Positions 47,178 to 56,729 of a DNA stretch of 64,000 bases are shown here, one piece after another. This DNA comes from Shimia sp. R9_2 (GTDB taxonomy: Bacteria; Pseudomonadota; Alphaproteobacteria; Rhodobacterales; Rhodobacteraceae): assembly GCF_017743735.1 (NCBI RefSeq), contig NZ_JAGHRO010000002.1, forward strand, positions 558,001 to 622,000. The letters run 5' to 3'. Every line of letters starts with the position of its first letter. Positions within the stretch are counted from its first letter, which is position 1. A program made the position numbers and the translations under genes. The notes below the pieces were generated by a model. That model was not told the origin of the DNA and made no database searches. It saw only the letters and a program-made list of their open reading frames with translations.

Positions 47178-47873
47178 TCACATTCGATCCGACAAAGTGC
47201 GCTCCATCGCAGGACCTTCAGCCACTTGTTTGGCGACTTCCCGAATGAGCTTTTGGCGGATGCGCAGCGGGTATTCTTCAAAACCTGCGGCAGTCACGAC
47301 AAATGCACCGGGTCCCGTGATCACATTTTCCCAAAAATACCCGGTCAGGTCCGTGTCGTCGGTTTCGATCACCACGGCGTTGACAGTCACGCCCTGACCT
47401 GCCAGCCGCTTGCGCCCATATTCCACCAGCGGACCTTCATTGGAAATCCCGTCCCCTGAGACATCAACCACCTTGCGCTTACAGTTGGGTGCTGTCTCGA
47501 TCAATTCTGCGGACGCCAGCAGAGCATCCCCTATCGCAGTGGAGTATTGGCTCCACTGGCGGGGCATTTCCTCAACGGCAATGGCCAAAACCTCTGCCTG
47601 CTCGGCGGAAGCAACCTCGGTCCAGGGCACGCTAACATGCTGACGCCCTTCTCCGGTCCACTGCATTAGGGAAACCGATGCTCTTTGGTCTATCAGCGCC
47701 TCTACGACAATCCCGTCGCGCAACGCCGCTGCCAGCCCATCCATTTGAACACGGTATTCTTTGGCATCAATGCTCCCGGACACATCGACCGTCAGTAAAA
47801 GCGCAAGATCGCAGGCGCGCGCCTTCGCTGGCGCACACGAAATTCCCGCTGCTAAAACACTAAAAAACCGCAT
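47178..47873 (-). CDS. DUF1194 von Willebrand A-domain protein, secreted
   Basis: A 231-residue protein with a signal peptide ending near AKARACD. A vWA domain follows, with the metal site DVSGS (residues 30-34), a Thr-type loop and VDVSGDGISNEG. It matches DUF1194, common in Rhodobacterales and of unknown role. It precedes sdhC's promoter region tail-on, so it is a separate unit on the same strand. Confidence 0.85.
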   Translation of the reverse strand: MRFFSVLAAGISCAPAKARACDLALLLTVDVSGSIDAKEYRVQMDGLAAALRDGIVVEALIDQRASVSLMQWTGEGRQHVSVPWTEVASAEQAEVLAIAVEEMPRQWSQYSTAIGDALLASAELIETAPNCKRKVVDVSGDGISNEGPLVEYGRKRLAGQGVTVNAVVIETDDTDLTGYFWENVITGPGAFVVTAAGFEEYPLRIRQKLIREVAKQVAEGPAMERTLSDRM

Positions 47874-47929
47874 AAACCGCAGCCTAGCGCGATCCTGCGG
47901 CCTGCGTCATCAACTCCGCGTGTGCTTGC

Positions 47930-48682
47930 TTAGAACTCTGGCGCCATCTCCACCAATGCGTCTGCAAACTCTGTACACATGGTGATCTTGATCCGCTCAG
48001 GATCGTAGAAGGCATTTGCCTCACCACAGGGCACAACCGAAATCGTCAAAGTCTCCGGTAAGCGGAACTCTTCGTTTAGCGCCTCGACCTCTGCCCGGAT
48101 CACCTCTTCGGTGAGCTGTGCGCCATCGGTTTCGACGACAACTTCGCCCATCACCAGAGTCTCGCCTCCGCCGCCATGGGCAACTTCGTCCAATGCGCCA
48201 CCCCAGCTGGCAGCAGCCTGATCGTATTCAGATGGACAATAATCTGCTCGCTCTTCAGGCAGGCCGAGGTCTACCGCGACAACCTCACGTTCTTCCGGGT
48301 TGGCCCCATAAAACAAGCACACCGTATTGTAGTAACGCTGCAAATCTGGGCCATGCACGTCCCAGAAGGCCACTTCAGACGTGGCTTCTGCCTCGCCCAA
48401 AAAGCCAAAAGCCGCATCATAGGCCAGCTGAACAGCCGCCTCTTCCTCGTAAAACGCATCAATCAAAAAGATCGACAACACATCCGCTGCGTCTTCTTCC
48501 TGCCCAAAGATCGGCAACCCCAGAATATCGATCAGAGCGTGACCAAGCTCATGATAGAAAATCCCGAGCAGATTGCCCTCAACATAGGCAAGCGTGTCTT
48601 CGGATGTATGGCCAAACTGCACTTCGGCTTGAGCGCCAGAGGCTGCACCATAGATTACCAAGGGGAGTAAATATCGTTTCAT
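47930..48682 (-). CDS. DUF4344 putative zinc metallopeptidase
   Basis: A 250-residue exported protein starting MKRYLLPLVIYGAASGAQAE (signal peptide). The zinc-protease motif HELGH is at FYHELGHALIDILGLP, with EEDAAD as the likely third-ligand region, as in DUF4344. Start 48682 is preferred over 48706. Role unknown; it may process periplasmic substrates. Confidence 0.82.
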   Translation of the reverse strand: MKRYLLPLVIYGAASGAQAEVQFGHTSEDTLAYVEGNLLGIFYHELGHALIDILGLPIFGQEEDAADVLSIFLIDAFYEEEAAVQLAYDAAFGFLGEAEATSEVAFWDVHGPDLQRYYNTVCLFYGANPEEREVVAVDLGLPEERADYCPSEYDQAAASWGGALDEVAHGGGGETLVMGEVVVETDGAQLTEEVIRAEVEALNEEFRLPETLTISVVPCGEANAFYDPERIKITMCTEFADALVEMAPEF

Positions 48683-48747
48683 AAGCGCACTAGAGCGACA
48701 GTGCACCTTGGTGTCGAGCGCTAATTGAAACTCAACGTCTCCATCGG

Positions 48748-49302
48748 CTACCAGTGGTTTTCTGGCACCATGCTGATTGTATCAAACGCGAACCAATGAC
48801 CGCCGCACGCTTGATCCCACTTTCGGTCGATCCCGCGCCCTGCAAGAGCGCAGTACAGTAAGGTGCCCACACCGCCATGGCCACAGATGAGAAAATTCTC
48901 GGACGGAAAAGCCGCTAGGAGCGCGCGCACCTCGATGAGAATCCGCACCTGCGCATCCACAGCGCGCTCCCAACCTTCGAAGTACACCTCAGGCGATCCA
49001 AAGAACTCATTGGCCGCGCGCTGAAATGCCTGTTCTGTCAGAAAACCTGTGCTTGAACGGTCATTCTCGCCAAGCCCCTCTCGGATGGCGACAGGCGTTG
49101 ATCCGAACTTTGCCGCCAGTGGCCAAGCGGTTTCCAATGCCTTGCGCTCTGTACTGGCGGCAACGCGCCAGCCCCCTCTGATGCAGCGCGCCGCAAGCGC
49201 ATCCACGCGCGCCTGCCCCACTTTGCTCAGCCCCCAATCCGGCACAGCAATATGCGGATCGATGTTCACTTCAGGGTGGGTCAGGTAAATCGCGCGCGGC
49301 AT
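48748..49302 (-). CDS. Histidine-phosphatase-family protein (phosphoglycerate mutase fold)
   Basis: A 184-residue member of the histidine phosphatase superfamily. The N-terminal His motif is YLTHPEV, with H9 but Thr instead of the usual Arg before it. STERKALETAW gives the second Arg and CGHGGVGTLLYCAL the second catalytic His. It is encoded 9 bp after mch on the same strand. Activity and substrate are uncertain. Confidence 0.8.
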   Translation of the reverse strand: MPRAIYLTHPEVNIDPHIAVPDWGLSKVGQARVDALAARCIRGGWRVAASTERKALETAWPLAAKFGSTPVAIREGLGENDRSSTGFLTEQAFQRAANEFFGSPEVYFEGWERAVDAQVRILIEVRALLAAFPSENFLICGHGGVGTLLYCALAGRGIDRKWDQACGGHWFAFDTISMVPENHW

Positions 49303-49311
49303 CGCGTTTCC

Positions 49312-50343
49312 TTACATCGGCATCAATGCCCAATAGTCCAAATCAAGCAGCACTTCGGGCAGGTATTTGCCATCATCGCCTTTCAACGCAAACGGCTCGC
49401 CACCTTTTGTGGCCACCAGTCGCAGGCGAATTGCCCCTACACCGGGCGCGGAAGTTTCTGCCTTATCAAGCACTTCAGACCAAGCCTTGACCGTCAGACC
49501 AGAGAAGGCCGGATTGGCATGTGCGCCACCGTTCAGCCCCACAATCATCTGTGCGTTGGCCAGCCCGTTAAAGCTCAGCGCACGCGCCAGGGATATAATG
49601 TGGCCGCCATAAATCAGGCGTTGTCCATCGGGGCGGAAGGTCGCGTCAAAATGCACTTTCGCGGTGTTCTGCCAGAGCCGTGTCGCCATCATGTGCTCAG
49701 CTTCTTCCAGCGTTACACCATCGACGTGGTCAATGGTCTCGCCGATTTCATAATCGCCCCAACGAGGGCTTTCCCCAGCCTGAGAGAAGTCATAGCCGCT
49801 GAAGTCGAGTCCTTCGGGGATCACGAGGTCCGCAGGATCGATCACCTTGGAAAGTTCCGGCACCACGGCTTCAGGCGCGGGTGCATCTGCATCGCGCTTG
49901 CGCACCATCACCCAGCGCACATACTCCATGACAACCTCGTCGCGCTGGTTCATACCGCGCGTGCGCACGTAAACCACCCCGGTCTTGCCGTTGGAGTTCT
50001 GCTTCAGACCAATCACTTCGGATGTGGAGCGCAGAGTATCGCCGGCATAAACCGGCTTCAGCCAACGCCCCTCGGCATACCCAAGGTTTGCCACCGCATT
50101 CAGCGACACATCCGGAACCGTTTTTCCAAAAACCACGTGGAAGGCCGCGAGATCGTCCAGCGGCGACTGCGGCAAGCCAGAGGCACGCGCAAATTCATCG
50201 CTGGAATAAAGCGCATGACGCGCTGGGTAGAGCGCATGATAGAGTGCGCGCTCCCCTGCCCCGACAGTGCGTGGCACAGCGTGTTCAATCACCTGCCCCA
50301 GCGAATAGTCTTCAAAAAACCGGCCCGGATTGGTCTTGGCCAT
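49312..50343 (-). CDS. mch: Mesaconyl-CoA hydratase (MaoC-type double hotdog)
   Basis: A 343-residue MaoC-family hydratase of the long two-hotdog form. It begins KTNPGRFFEDYSLGQ and carries AFHVVFGKTVPDVSLNAVAN, LKPVYAGDTLRSTSEV and YGGHIISLARALSFNGLANA, the pattern of Mch. It hydrates mesaconyl-C1-CoA to beta-methylmalyl-CoA in the ethylmalonyl-CoA pathway. It lies directly after a DUF1737 gene, with nnrU and mcl2 upstream, an arrangement I recall from Rhodobacter sphaeroides. Confidence 0.9.
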   Translation of the reverse strand: MAKTNPGRFFEDYSLGQVIEHAVPRTVGAGERALYHALYPARHALYSSDEFARASGLPQSPLDDLAAFHVVFGKTVPDVSLNAVANLGYAEGRWLKPVYAGDTLRSTSEVIGLKQNSNGKTGVVYVRTRGMNQRDEVVMEYVRWVMVRKRDADAPAPEAVVPELSKVIDPADLVIPEGLDFSGYDFSQAGESPRWGDYEIGETIDHVDGVTLEEAEHMMATRLWQNTAKVHFDATFRPDGQRLIYGGHIISLARALSFNGLANAQMIVGLNGGAHANPAFSGLTVKAWSEVLDKAETSAPGVGAIRLRLVATKGGEPFALKGDDGKYLPEVLLDLDYWALMPM

Positions 50344-50547
50344 TTAGTGTTCTCCCAGTTTGGTCTCCGGGGTGTAAGTGCCTTCAACTTCCTTCACGAC
50401 CGCCTGACCACAGCGCATCACGCCCGTCGCCTGACAGAAAGTCTGTGTCGGAGAGCCATGAAGCTCCCACCCCTTGTTAAGCGCATCCGTCACTTTGTGA
50501 CAAAACGCTGATGTGTCTTCTTCGGATAGAAAACGATAAAGTTTCAT
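50344..50547 (-). CDS. DUF1737 small protein
   Basis: A 67-residue DUF1737 protein with MKLYRFLSEEDTSAFCHKVT and GWELHGSPTQTF, ending in a family-typical CGQAVVKEVEG. GGAGG is eight bases before ATG 50547. It abuts mch with no gap. Function unknown; its constant linkage to mch in Rhodobacterales suggests a link to that enzyme. Confidence 0.88.
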   Translation of the reverse strand: MKLYRFLSEEDTSAFCHKVTDALNKGWELHGSPTQTFCQATGVMRCGQAVVKEVEGTYTPETKLGEH

Positions 50548-50551
50548 GCTC

Positions 50552-51103
50552 TTAGCCTCCAAATGGCGATGGTCCGATCATGCCATGAATGGCACCGATC
50601 ACGCCCATCAGGATTACAGAAGCGACAAAGAACATGCCATCCTTTGCTATGGTGCCACGTTCGGTCGGCTGCCAAGGGCCTTCAACCCGGTTGAGGACAA
50701 CGATTTCCGCAAGCGCCCAGGCCAGCAAGCCGCCAAACAAAACGACCGACGGCGCATCGCCATTCACCAAGATATGCGCCACCGCCCAGAGCGAAAAACC
50801 GATCAGCATCGGATGGCGCATGTTGTTAAACAGCTTGCCCTTACGTGGCGCCGGACTCATCAGGAAGATCGCGATGAGCACGAGCAAGTTGTTGATGTGA
50901 TAGACAAAGCTTGGCGCAATCCAAAGCACATCCTCAATCTCTGCCGCGCGGTAGCCGAGCACCATCAACACAATGGAGAGGACCAGCGTTAGAGCTACCA
51001 AGCCCTTCCCCTTGTCACCCAATGGCTCCCGCACACCCGGCATCGCCCGCTTGAAAAAATGGGCCGCCGCCCAAAGCAAAACCCCAAGAACCAATAATGT
51101 CAT
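50552..51103 (-). CDS. NnrU-family membrane protein
   Basis: A 183-residue integral membrane protein with about five helices and the NnrU family pattern (AAAHFFKRAMPGVRE, LFNNMRHPMLIGFSLWAVAH, NGDAPSVVLFGG). NnrU was first linked to nitric-oxide and nitrite respiration, but no denitrification genes are here. It is 4 bp from the DUF1737 gene, so it travels with mch. Confidence 0.87.
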   Translation of the reverse strand: MTLLVLGVLLWAAAHFFKRAMPGVREPLGDKGKGLVALTLVLSIVLMVLGYRAAEIEDVLWIAPSFVYHINNLLVLIAIFLMSPAPRKGKLFNNMRHPMLIGFSLWAVAHILVNGDAPSVVLFGGLLAWALAEIVVLNRVEGPWQPTERGTIAKDGMFFVASVILMGVIGAIHGMIGPSPFGG

Positions 51104-51141
51104 CTCGCTCTCCGCTGGATTGTTGGTTGTTGGGGCAGAGG

Positions 51142-51996
51142 TTACCCCTCAAGTGCGGCGATTGCATCTGCCTTTGCGAGAATCTCTCTTGCAGTGACCA
51201 CATGCAGATTTTCAACAATTTTGCCGTCCACCACGGCCACACCTTGGCCACCGGCTTCGCATTCCTCAAAGGCTGCGATCTGACGCTTCGCCAGATCGAT
51301 CTCAGCTTCTGATGGGGCAAATGCCGCATTGGCAACATCCACCTGCGCCGGGTGGATCAGAGTTTTGCCATCAAAGCCCATGTCGCGGCCCTGATCACAT
51401 TCCGCTTTCAGGCCATCCGCGTCTTTGAAGGCATTATAGACGCCATCTACGATCACGATGCCTTCTGCCTTGGCCGCAAGCAGGCACAGCCCCAGCCCTG
51501 CCATCATCGGCAAACGGTCGGCACGGAAACGTGTCTGAAGCTCCTTAGCCAGATCATTTGTGCCCATCACAAAGCCGGTGAGCCGCGGATGCGCTGCAAT
51601 TTCTGCAGCATTTAACATCCCTCGTGGGGTTTCCATCATCGCCCAAATCGGCTTGTCACCGACCAGCGCCGCCAATGCATCCAGCTGCGCAGTGTTCTCC
51701 ACCTTGGGCAACAACACTGCGTCGCAATCCATTGAAGCAGCGGCCTTGGCGTCAGCCTCTCCCCATTGAGTATCGAGACCATTGATCCGCACAATCCGCA
51801 TCCGGCTGCCATACCCGCCTTGGGAGAGCGCATCCGCCAAAGTGGCCCGGGCGTTTTCCTTTTCGTCAGGAGCAACGGCATCCTCGAGATCAAAGATGAT
51901 GGCGTCCACCGGCAGGCCCCGCGCCTTTTCCAGCGCCCGGTCCTTGGACCCGGGAATATACAGAACCGAACGATAAGGGCGCGCGCGCTGATCCAT
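51142..51996 (-). CDS. mcl2: HpcH/CitE-family (3S)-malyl-CoA thioesterase, Mcl2-like
   Basis: A 284-residue CitE-like TIM-barrel protein. Markers are RSVLYIPGSKDRALEKARGL, IFDLEDAVAPDEK with the metal-binding acids, VRINGLDTQWGE, LLPKVEN and GFDGKTLIHPAQVDVAN. The length and the lack of the longer C-terminal part fit Mcl2, the malyl-CoA thioesterase that releases malate, rather than the roughly 320-residue lyase Mcl1. It completes conversion of glyoxylate and acetyl-CoA to malate. A lyase role cannot be ruled out. Confidence 0.85.
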   Translation of the reverse strand: MDQRARPYRSVLYIPGSKDRALEKARGLPVDAIIFDLEDAVAPDEKENARATLADALSQGGYGSRMRIVRINGLDTQWGEADAKAAASMDCDAVLLPKVENTAQLDALAALVGDKPIWAMMETPRGMLNAAEIAAHPRLTGFVMGTNDLAKELQTRFRADRLPMMAGLGLCLLAAKAEGIVIVDGVYNAFKDADGLKAECDQGRDMGFDGKTLIHPAQVDVANAAFAPSEAEIDLAKRQIAAFEECEAGGQGVAVVDGKIVENLHVVTAREILAKADAIAALEG

Positions 51997-52320
51997 GGAT
52001 GTTCTCCGATTTCCATCTGTAATTTTGTTGCGCAGAATGGGGCATTTTTCTCAGAAAACTTCAAGCGTATTTTGCCGCAACGCAGAAATGACGCGCCGTC
52101 TTATTGGCAGATACGGTCCGTTAATACTTTTGATCCATACCGTTAACCATTTGTTTTCCAGTTTGGATGCAGATTAACTCTATCGCTTCCTGGGGAGGAG
52201 CGAACGCAGACAGAAAGGGCTGCAACACTAATAATAAGAGGCGAAGCAACTAGACATACATGGCGCGCATTGGCGGGGAAACGTCCGCTGCGTGACAAGA
52301 TTTTCCTGAAAGGAAACCAT
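51997..52320. other. 324-bp divergent control region between mcl2 and a small periplasmic protein
   Basis: Holds the shared 15-mer at 52071-52085, a related TTTTGTTGCGCAGAATG at 52024-52040, and CGTTAACCATT at 52141-52151 (a CtrA-like half-site). No coding sequence is supported. Confidence 0.55.
52071..52085. promoter_or_regulatory. 15-bp motif TTTGCCGCAACGCAG before mcl2
   Basis: Identical to 30858-30872 upstream of ecm and also preceded by CGTAT. It lies 75-89 bp upstream of the mcl2 start. Candidate binding site for a regulator of the ethylmalonyl-CoA pathway. Confidence 0.5.
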
Positions 52321-52638
52321 ATGAAATCCCTGCTTCTGACCCTGACGACCGGTCTTTCCCTGCTCACACTCTCTGCCCCACTGGCGGAAGCACAGACGGC
52401 GCGCAATTGCGCGGATCGCGACAAAGTGGTTGAGCGTTTGGCCGACAAATACGGTGAGTCCCGCCAGGCCCTCGGCCTTGGAGCGCAGGGTGCAATGGTT
52501 GAGATCTTTGCCTCTGAGGATTCCGGCAGCTGGACCATCACAATGACCATGCCCAATGGTGCAACTTGCCTGATGGCCACGGGTCAAGCGTTTGAAACCC
52601 TTGCCGAAGTGCTCCCAACCAAAGGGGATGACGCTTAA
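52321..52638 (+). CDS. Small periplasmic protein of unknown function
   Basis: A 105-residue protein with a signal peptide (MKSLLLTLTTGLSLLTLSAP, cut near AEAQ). The mature part has two cysteines (RNCADRDK and ATCLMATG), one predicted helix (VVERLADKYGESRQALGL) and two beta stretches (MVEIFASEDSGSW). AAGGAAA precedes the ATG. It converges with the TauE gene. A small Roseobacter-type hypothetical; no role can be assigned. Confidence 0.78.
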   Translation: MKSLLLTLTTGLSLLTLSAPLAEAQTARNCADRDKVVERLADKYGESRQALGLGAQGAMVEIFASEDSGSWTITMTMPNGATCLMATGQAFETLAEVLPTKGDDA

Positions 52639-52647
52639 CGTGTCATC

Positions 52648-53388
52648 CTATGTCAGCGCGTCAAAAATGAGCTTCACGCCAGTCACAGACAACAGAATAT
52701 AAGTCACTACGAAGAAGGCTTTTTCTGAAACGGCGTGATGCGCTTTCACACCGAGATACGCTCCCAGGCAGGCAAACGGCGCAAGCAGCAGGCCTGCCAG
52801 AAATGTCTCATAGGTGAAGACGCCTAAGAAGGCATAGGGCACAAACTTCGCGACATTGATCGCCCAAAACACCAGCACCGATGTGGCCTGATATCCCGTC
52901 TTACTCAATCCGCGAGACAGCAGATAGACGGCGGCTGGTGGCCCACCGGCATGGCTGACAAAACTGGTGAAACCAGCAACCCCGCCTGCGAGCAACCCCG
53001 CGCCAACAGGCAGTTGGCGTGCCGCGGCTTTGCGCGGCCAAAGTTGCCAAATCACAAACCCCAAAGAAACCGCGCCGATAAGCAGGCGCAGCACATCGTC
53101 ATTGGCCACTTTGAATAATGCTACGCCAAGGGCAACCCCCGGCAAACCGCCTAAAATCAGAACCTTGGCATCTGGCCAGCTCCACCGCTGCCAATAGGGG
53201 CGCAAGGTCAGAAGGTCGATCAGCATCAATAGGGGCAGCATCAGCCCCAGGGCCTGCGCGGGCGGAAGAATCAGCGCAAGCAAAACAGCGCTGGCAAAAG
53301 CTGCGCCTGACCCAAATCCAGCCTTCGAAATCCCTGCAAAAACGACCGCGAGCGGCGCAACAACAAGAAACGCAAGAGAATCAGTCAT
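52648..53388 (-). CDS. TauE/SafE-family membrane permease
   Basis: A 246-residue membrane protein with seven to eight helices of the TauE/SafE family. The paired family motifs are GISKAGFGSGAAFASAVLLA and GVAGFTSFVSHAGGPPAAVYL. Members export sulfite or sulfoacetate or move other organic anions. The window also holds a sulfonate pathway whose end product would be sulfite, but this gene lies about 47 kb away, so a functional tie is speculative. Confidence 0.87.
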   Translation of the reverse strand: MTDSLAFLVVAPLAVVFAGISKAGFGSGAAFASAVLLALILPPAQALGLMLPLLMLIDLLTLRPYWQRWSWPDAKVLILGGLPGVALGVALFKVANDDVLRLLIGAVSLGFVIWQLWPRKAAARQLPVGAGLLAGGVAGFTSFVSHAGGPPAAVYLLSRGLSKTGYQATSVLVFWAINVAKFVPYAFLGVFTYETFLAGLLLAPFACLGAYLGVKAHHAVSEKAFFVVTYILLSVTGVKLIFDALT

Positions 53389-53451
53389 GACTTTCCGTCA
53401 GAATCAGGCGTCACCGCCGCCCCCAAATGTCAGGGACGAAACGCGCGCAGC

Positions 53452-53661
53452 TTACTCGCCGTCCAAAATCTTCTTGCGCTGCTGCTTGTATTCTTTGTCT
53501 GTCAACAGGCCTTGCGCATAGGCGTCTTCAAGGGATGCGAGCTGTTCACCAACAGTCGCGGTTTGCACCGTTGTCGTAGTATTCGCATTGCCGCCACCGC
53601 ATGCAGAAAGCGTTAGCGCTGCCAAACTCAGCGCCATCAGGGTTTTCATCACTGTCGTCAT
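53452..53661 (-). CDS. Small SHOCT-domain lipoprotein
   Basis: A 69-residue lipoprotein. The lipobox LTLSACGGG places the lipid Cys near residue 20. After a Thr-rich linker the C-terminal 30 residues (LASLEDAYAQGLLTDKEYKQ) match the short SHOCT domain, a presumed oligomerisation or interaction module. AGGAGA lies before ATG 53661. It is divergent from mdh. Confidence 0.82.
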   Translation of the reverse strand: MTTVMKTLMALSLAALTLSACGGGNANTTTTVQTATVGEQLASLEDAYAQGLLTDKEYKQQRKKILDGE

Positions 53662-53778
53662 TGCCAATTCTCCTCGGCATTTTTTTGTGTCTTGGCTCAA
53701 ACTTAGCCCCACGACTGCGCACAATTCAAGCGTGCGCGCCAATGCCAAACCAATAGGCAGAAACCCCGCAACAGGTGA

Positions 53779-54846
<1,068 letters not shown>

Positions 54847-54868
54847 GCCAAGCGACAAGCAATTGAAG

Positions 54869-54897
54869 GGCCTGCGACGTGTTTCGCAGGCCTTTTT
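54869..54897 (+). terminator. Terminator of mdh
   Basis: A 9-bp perfect stem GGCCTGCGA / TCGCAGGCC with a 6-base loop followed by TTTTT, 23 bp after the mdh stop. Confidence 0.9.
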
Positions 54898-55014
54898 CTA
54901 TGGCCAGACGCAACACATCATTGATCTTTTTGCATGAGTTCGGGTTAACTCGACTCCGACGGTGCCGGGCCAACCGCACCATATTTCTTTTGAATTCATA
55001 AACTTGGAGACACA

Positions 55015-55236
55015 ATGACCAACTCACTCGCAAAAGGCCTCACACTGGGTGCGCTGATCGCCCTTGCAGGCTGCACGTCCTCCGCCCTGCGCAACCAGCC
55101 CGGTGACAACGCGGATTACAACATCCGTAGCGGGCCGCAGACACAGGCGCCTATCACCCCCGGCCCCAACAACACAGTGCCCTATAACGGCACATGGCCA
55201 TCCGCCGAGGCAGCTCTCGAAGAAGACCTCAACTGA
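55015..55236 (+). CDS. Small predicted lipoprotein
   Basis: A 73-residue protein with a lipoprotein signal peptide (LGALIALAGCTSS, lipid Cys at 20). The mature 54 residues are Pro/Asn/Gln-rich (SGPQTQAPITPGPNNTVPYN) and probably unfolded. GGAG precedes the ATG. It lies between mdh and sucC; an imperfect hairpin GGGGACCGT / ACGGACCCC at 55295-55320 may end its transcript. No function recognised. Confidence 0.75.
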   Translation: MTNSLAKGLTLGALIALAGCTSSALRNQPGDNADYNIRSGPQTQAPITPGPNNTVPYNGTWPSAEAALEEDLN

Positions 55237-55403
55237 TACCTCTCTGCGACGAAACTCAGGCCATCTGAGGCCCGCACCCTTGGTCAGCACTCGTGGGGAC
55301 CGTTTGCGATAACGGACCCCGCGCATCGACTCAAACGCGCAGCGCCCTTATTTCACTGACAATTTAACAAAATTGTTTCTGGCAGAATTGCCCAACGTCA
55401 TTT

Positions 55404-55434
55404 TGTGATCACACATTTTCCACCTGTGATCACA
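55404..55434 (+). promoter_or_regulatory. Paired palindromes TGTGATCACA upstream of sucC
   Basis: Two exact TGTGATCACA sites (55404-55413 and 55425-55434) 21 bp apart, 96-126 bp before the sucC start. They match the pair before sdhC and suggest common control of the two TCA operons. Confidence 0.7.
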
Positions 55435-55529
55435 AATAACGAAAAATCCACCTTCTTCGCAGAATTTGCTTATCGACCGCCTTGGTCTGTGTCAAAACGC
55501 CGCCAATCGCAGCAAGATGGGACAGTTCC

Positions 55530-56723
55530 ATGAACATCCACGAATATCAGGCGAAAGCCCTGCTTCGCTCCTACGGCGCTCCGGTGTCCGAAGGCCGCGT
55601 TGTTCTGAAAGCAGAAGACGCCAAAACCGCCGCTGGTGAACTTGACGGCCCGCTCTGGGTTGTAAAAGCACAGATCCACGCAGGTGGCCGCGGCAAAGGC
55701 ACCTTTGAGGAAGCTGACGCAGGCGAAAAAGGCGGTGTCCGCCTTGCCAAGTCGGTTGAAGAAGCCGCCGAAGAAGCCAAAAAGATGCTGGGCCGCACCC
55801 TTGTGACCCACCAGACCGGCCCAGCGGGCAAGCAGGTCAACCGCATCTACATCGAAGATGGTTCTGACATCGAGCGCGAACTGTATCTGGCCCTGCTCGT
55901 GGATCGCCAGACTTCCCGCGTGTCTTTCGTTTGCTCCACCGAAGGCGGCATGGACATCGAAGAAGTTGCGGCCGCAACTCCTGAGAAAATCCTCTCCTTC
56001 TCCGTTGACCCAGCCACCGGCTACCAAGCTTACCACGGCCGTCGCGTTGCCTTTGCTCTGGGCCTTGAGGGCGCACAGGTCAAAGAATGCGTGAAGCTGA
56101 TGGGCATTCTCTACAAAGCCTTCATGGAAAAAGACATGGAGCAGCTGGAGATCAACCCGCTGATCGTCATGCCAGGCGGCAAGCTCAAAGTGCTCGACGC
56201 CAAAGTCGGCTTTGACGGCAACGCCGTGTACCGCCACCCAGACGTGGCCGAGCTGCGCGACGAAACCGAAGAAGATCCAAAAGAGCTTGAGGCGTCCAAG
56301 TACGACCTGAACTACATCGCTCTGGATGGTGAAATCGGCTGCATGGTGAACGGCGCGGGCCTCGCGATGGCCACCATGGACATCATCAAACTCTACGGCG
56401 CAGAGCCAGCCAACTTCCTCGACGTAGGTGGCGGCGCGACCAAAGAGAAAGTGACCGAAGCGTTCAAGATCATCACCTCTGACAAAAACGTCAAAGGCAT
56501 CCTGGTGAACATCTTCGGCGGCATCATGCGCTGCGACGTAATCGCAGAGGGCGTTGTGGCCGCAGTAAAAGAGGTTGGCCTTGAGGTTCCGCTGGTTGTG
56601 CGTCTTGAAGGCACCAACGTGGAACAGGGCAAGGAGATCATCAACACCTCCGGCCTGAACGTGATCGCCGCGGACAACCTCTCTGACGGTGCCGAGAAGA
56701 TCGTGAAAGCGGTTAAGGGATGA
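55530..56723 (+). CDS. sucC: Succinyl-CoA synthetase beta subunit
   Basis: A 397-residue ATP-grasp subunit that binds nucleotide and succinate. It begins [16 protein letters not shown], has [16 protein letters not shown], and ends with [16 protein letters not shown] and [16 protein letters not shown] 55530 is the family start; an extension to 55482 is rejected. It is separated from sucD by an unrelated secreted-protein gene. Confidence 0.96.
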   Translation: MNIHEYQAKALLRSYGAPVSEGRVVLKAEDAKTAAGELDGPLWVVKAQIHAGGRGKGTFEEADAGEKGGVRLAKSVEEAAEEAKKMLGRTLVTHQTGPAGKQVNRIYIEDGSDIERELYLALLVDRQTSRVSFVCSTEGGMDIEEVAAATPEKILSFSVDPATGYQAYHGRRVAFALGLEGAQVKECVKLMGILYKAFMEKDMEQLEINPLIVMPGGKLKVLDAKVGFDGNAVYRHPDVAELRDETEEDPKELEASKYDLNYIALDGEIGCMVNGAGLAMATMDIIKLYGAEPANFLDVGGGATKEKVTEAFKIITSDKNVKGILVNIFGGIMRCDVIAEGVVAAVKEVGLEVPLVVRLEGTNVEQGKEIINTSGLNVIAADNLSDGAEKIVKAVKG

Positions 56724-56729
56724 TCTGAT

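Noticed and set aside
47316..47325. A further CGTGATCACA inside the DUF1194 gene
   Set aside because: It is a single copy within coding sequence that encodes conserved-looking residues and lacks the partner site, so I count it as chance.
52648..53388. TauE gene as the sulfite exporter of the DHPS operon
   Set aside because: It is about 47 kb from the hps genes with its own neighbours; the family also moves other anions, so no claim is made.
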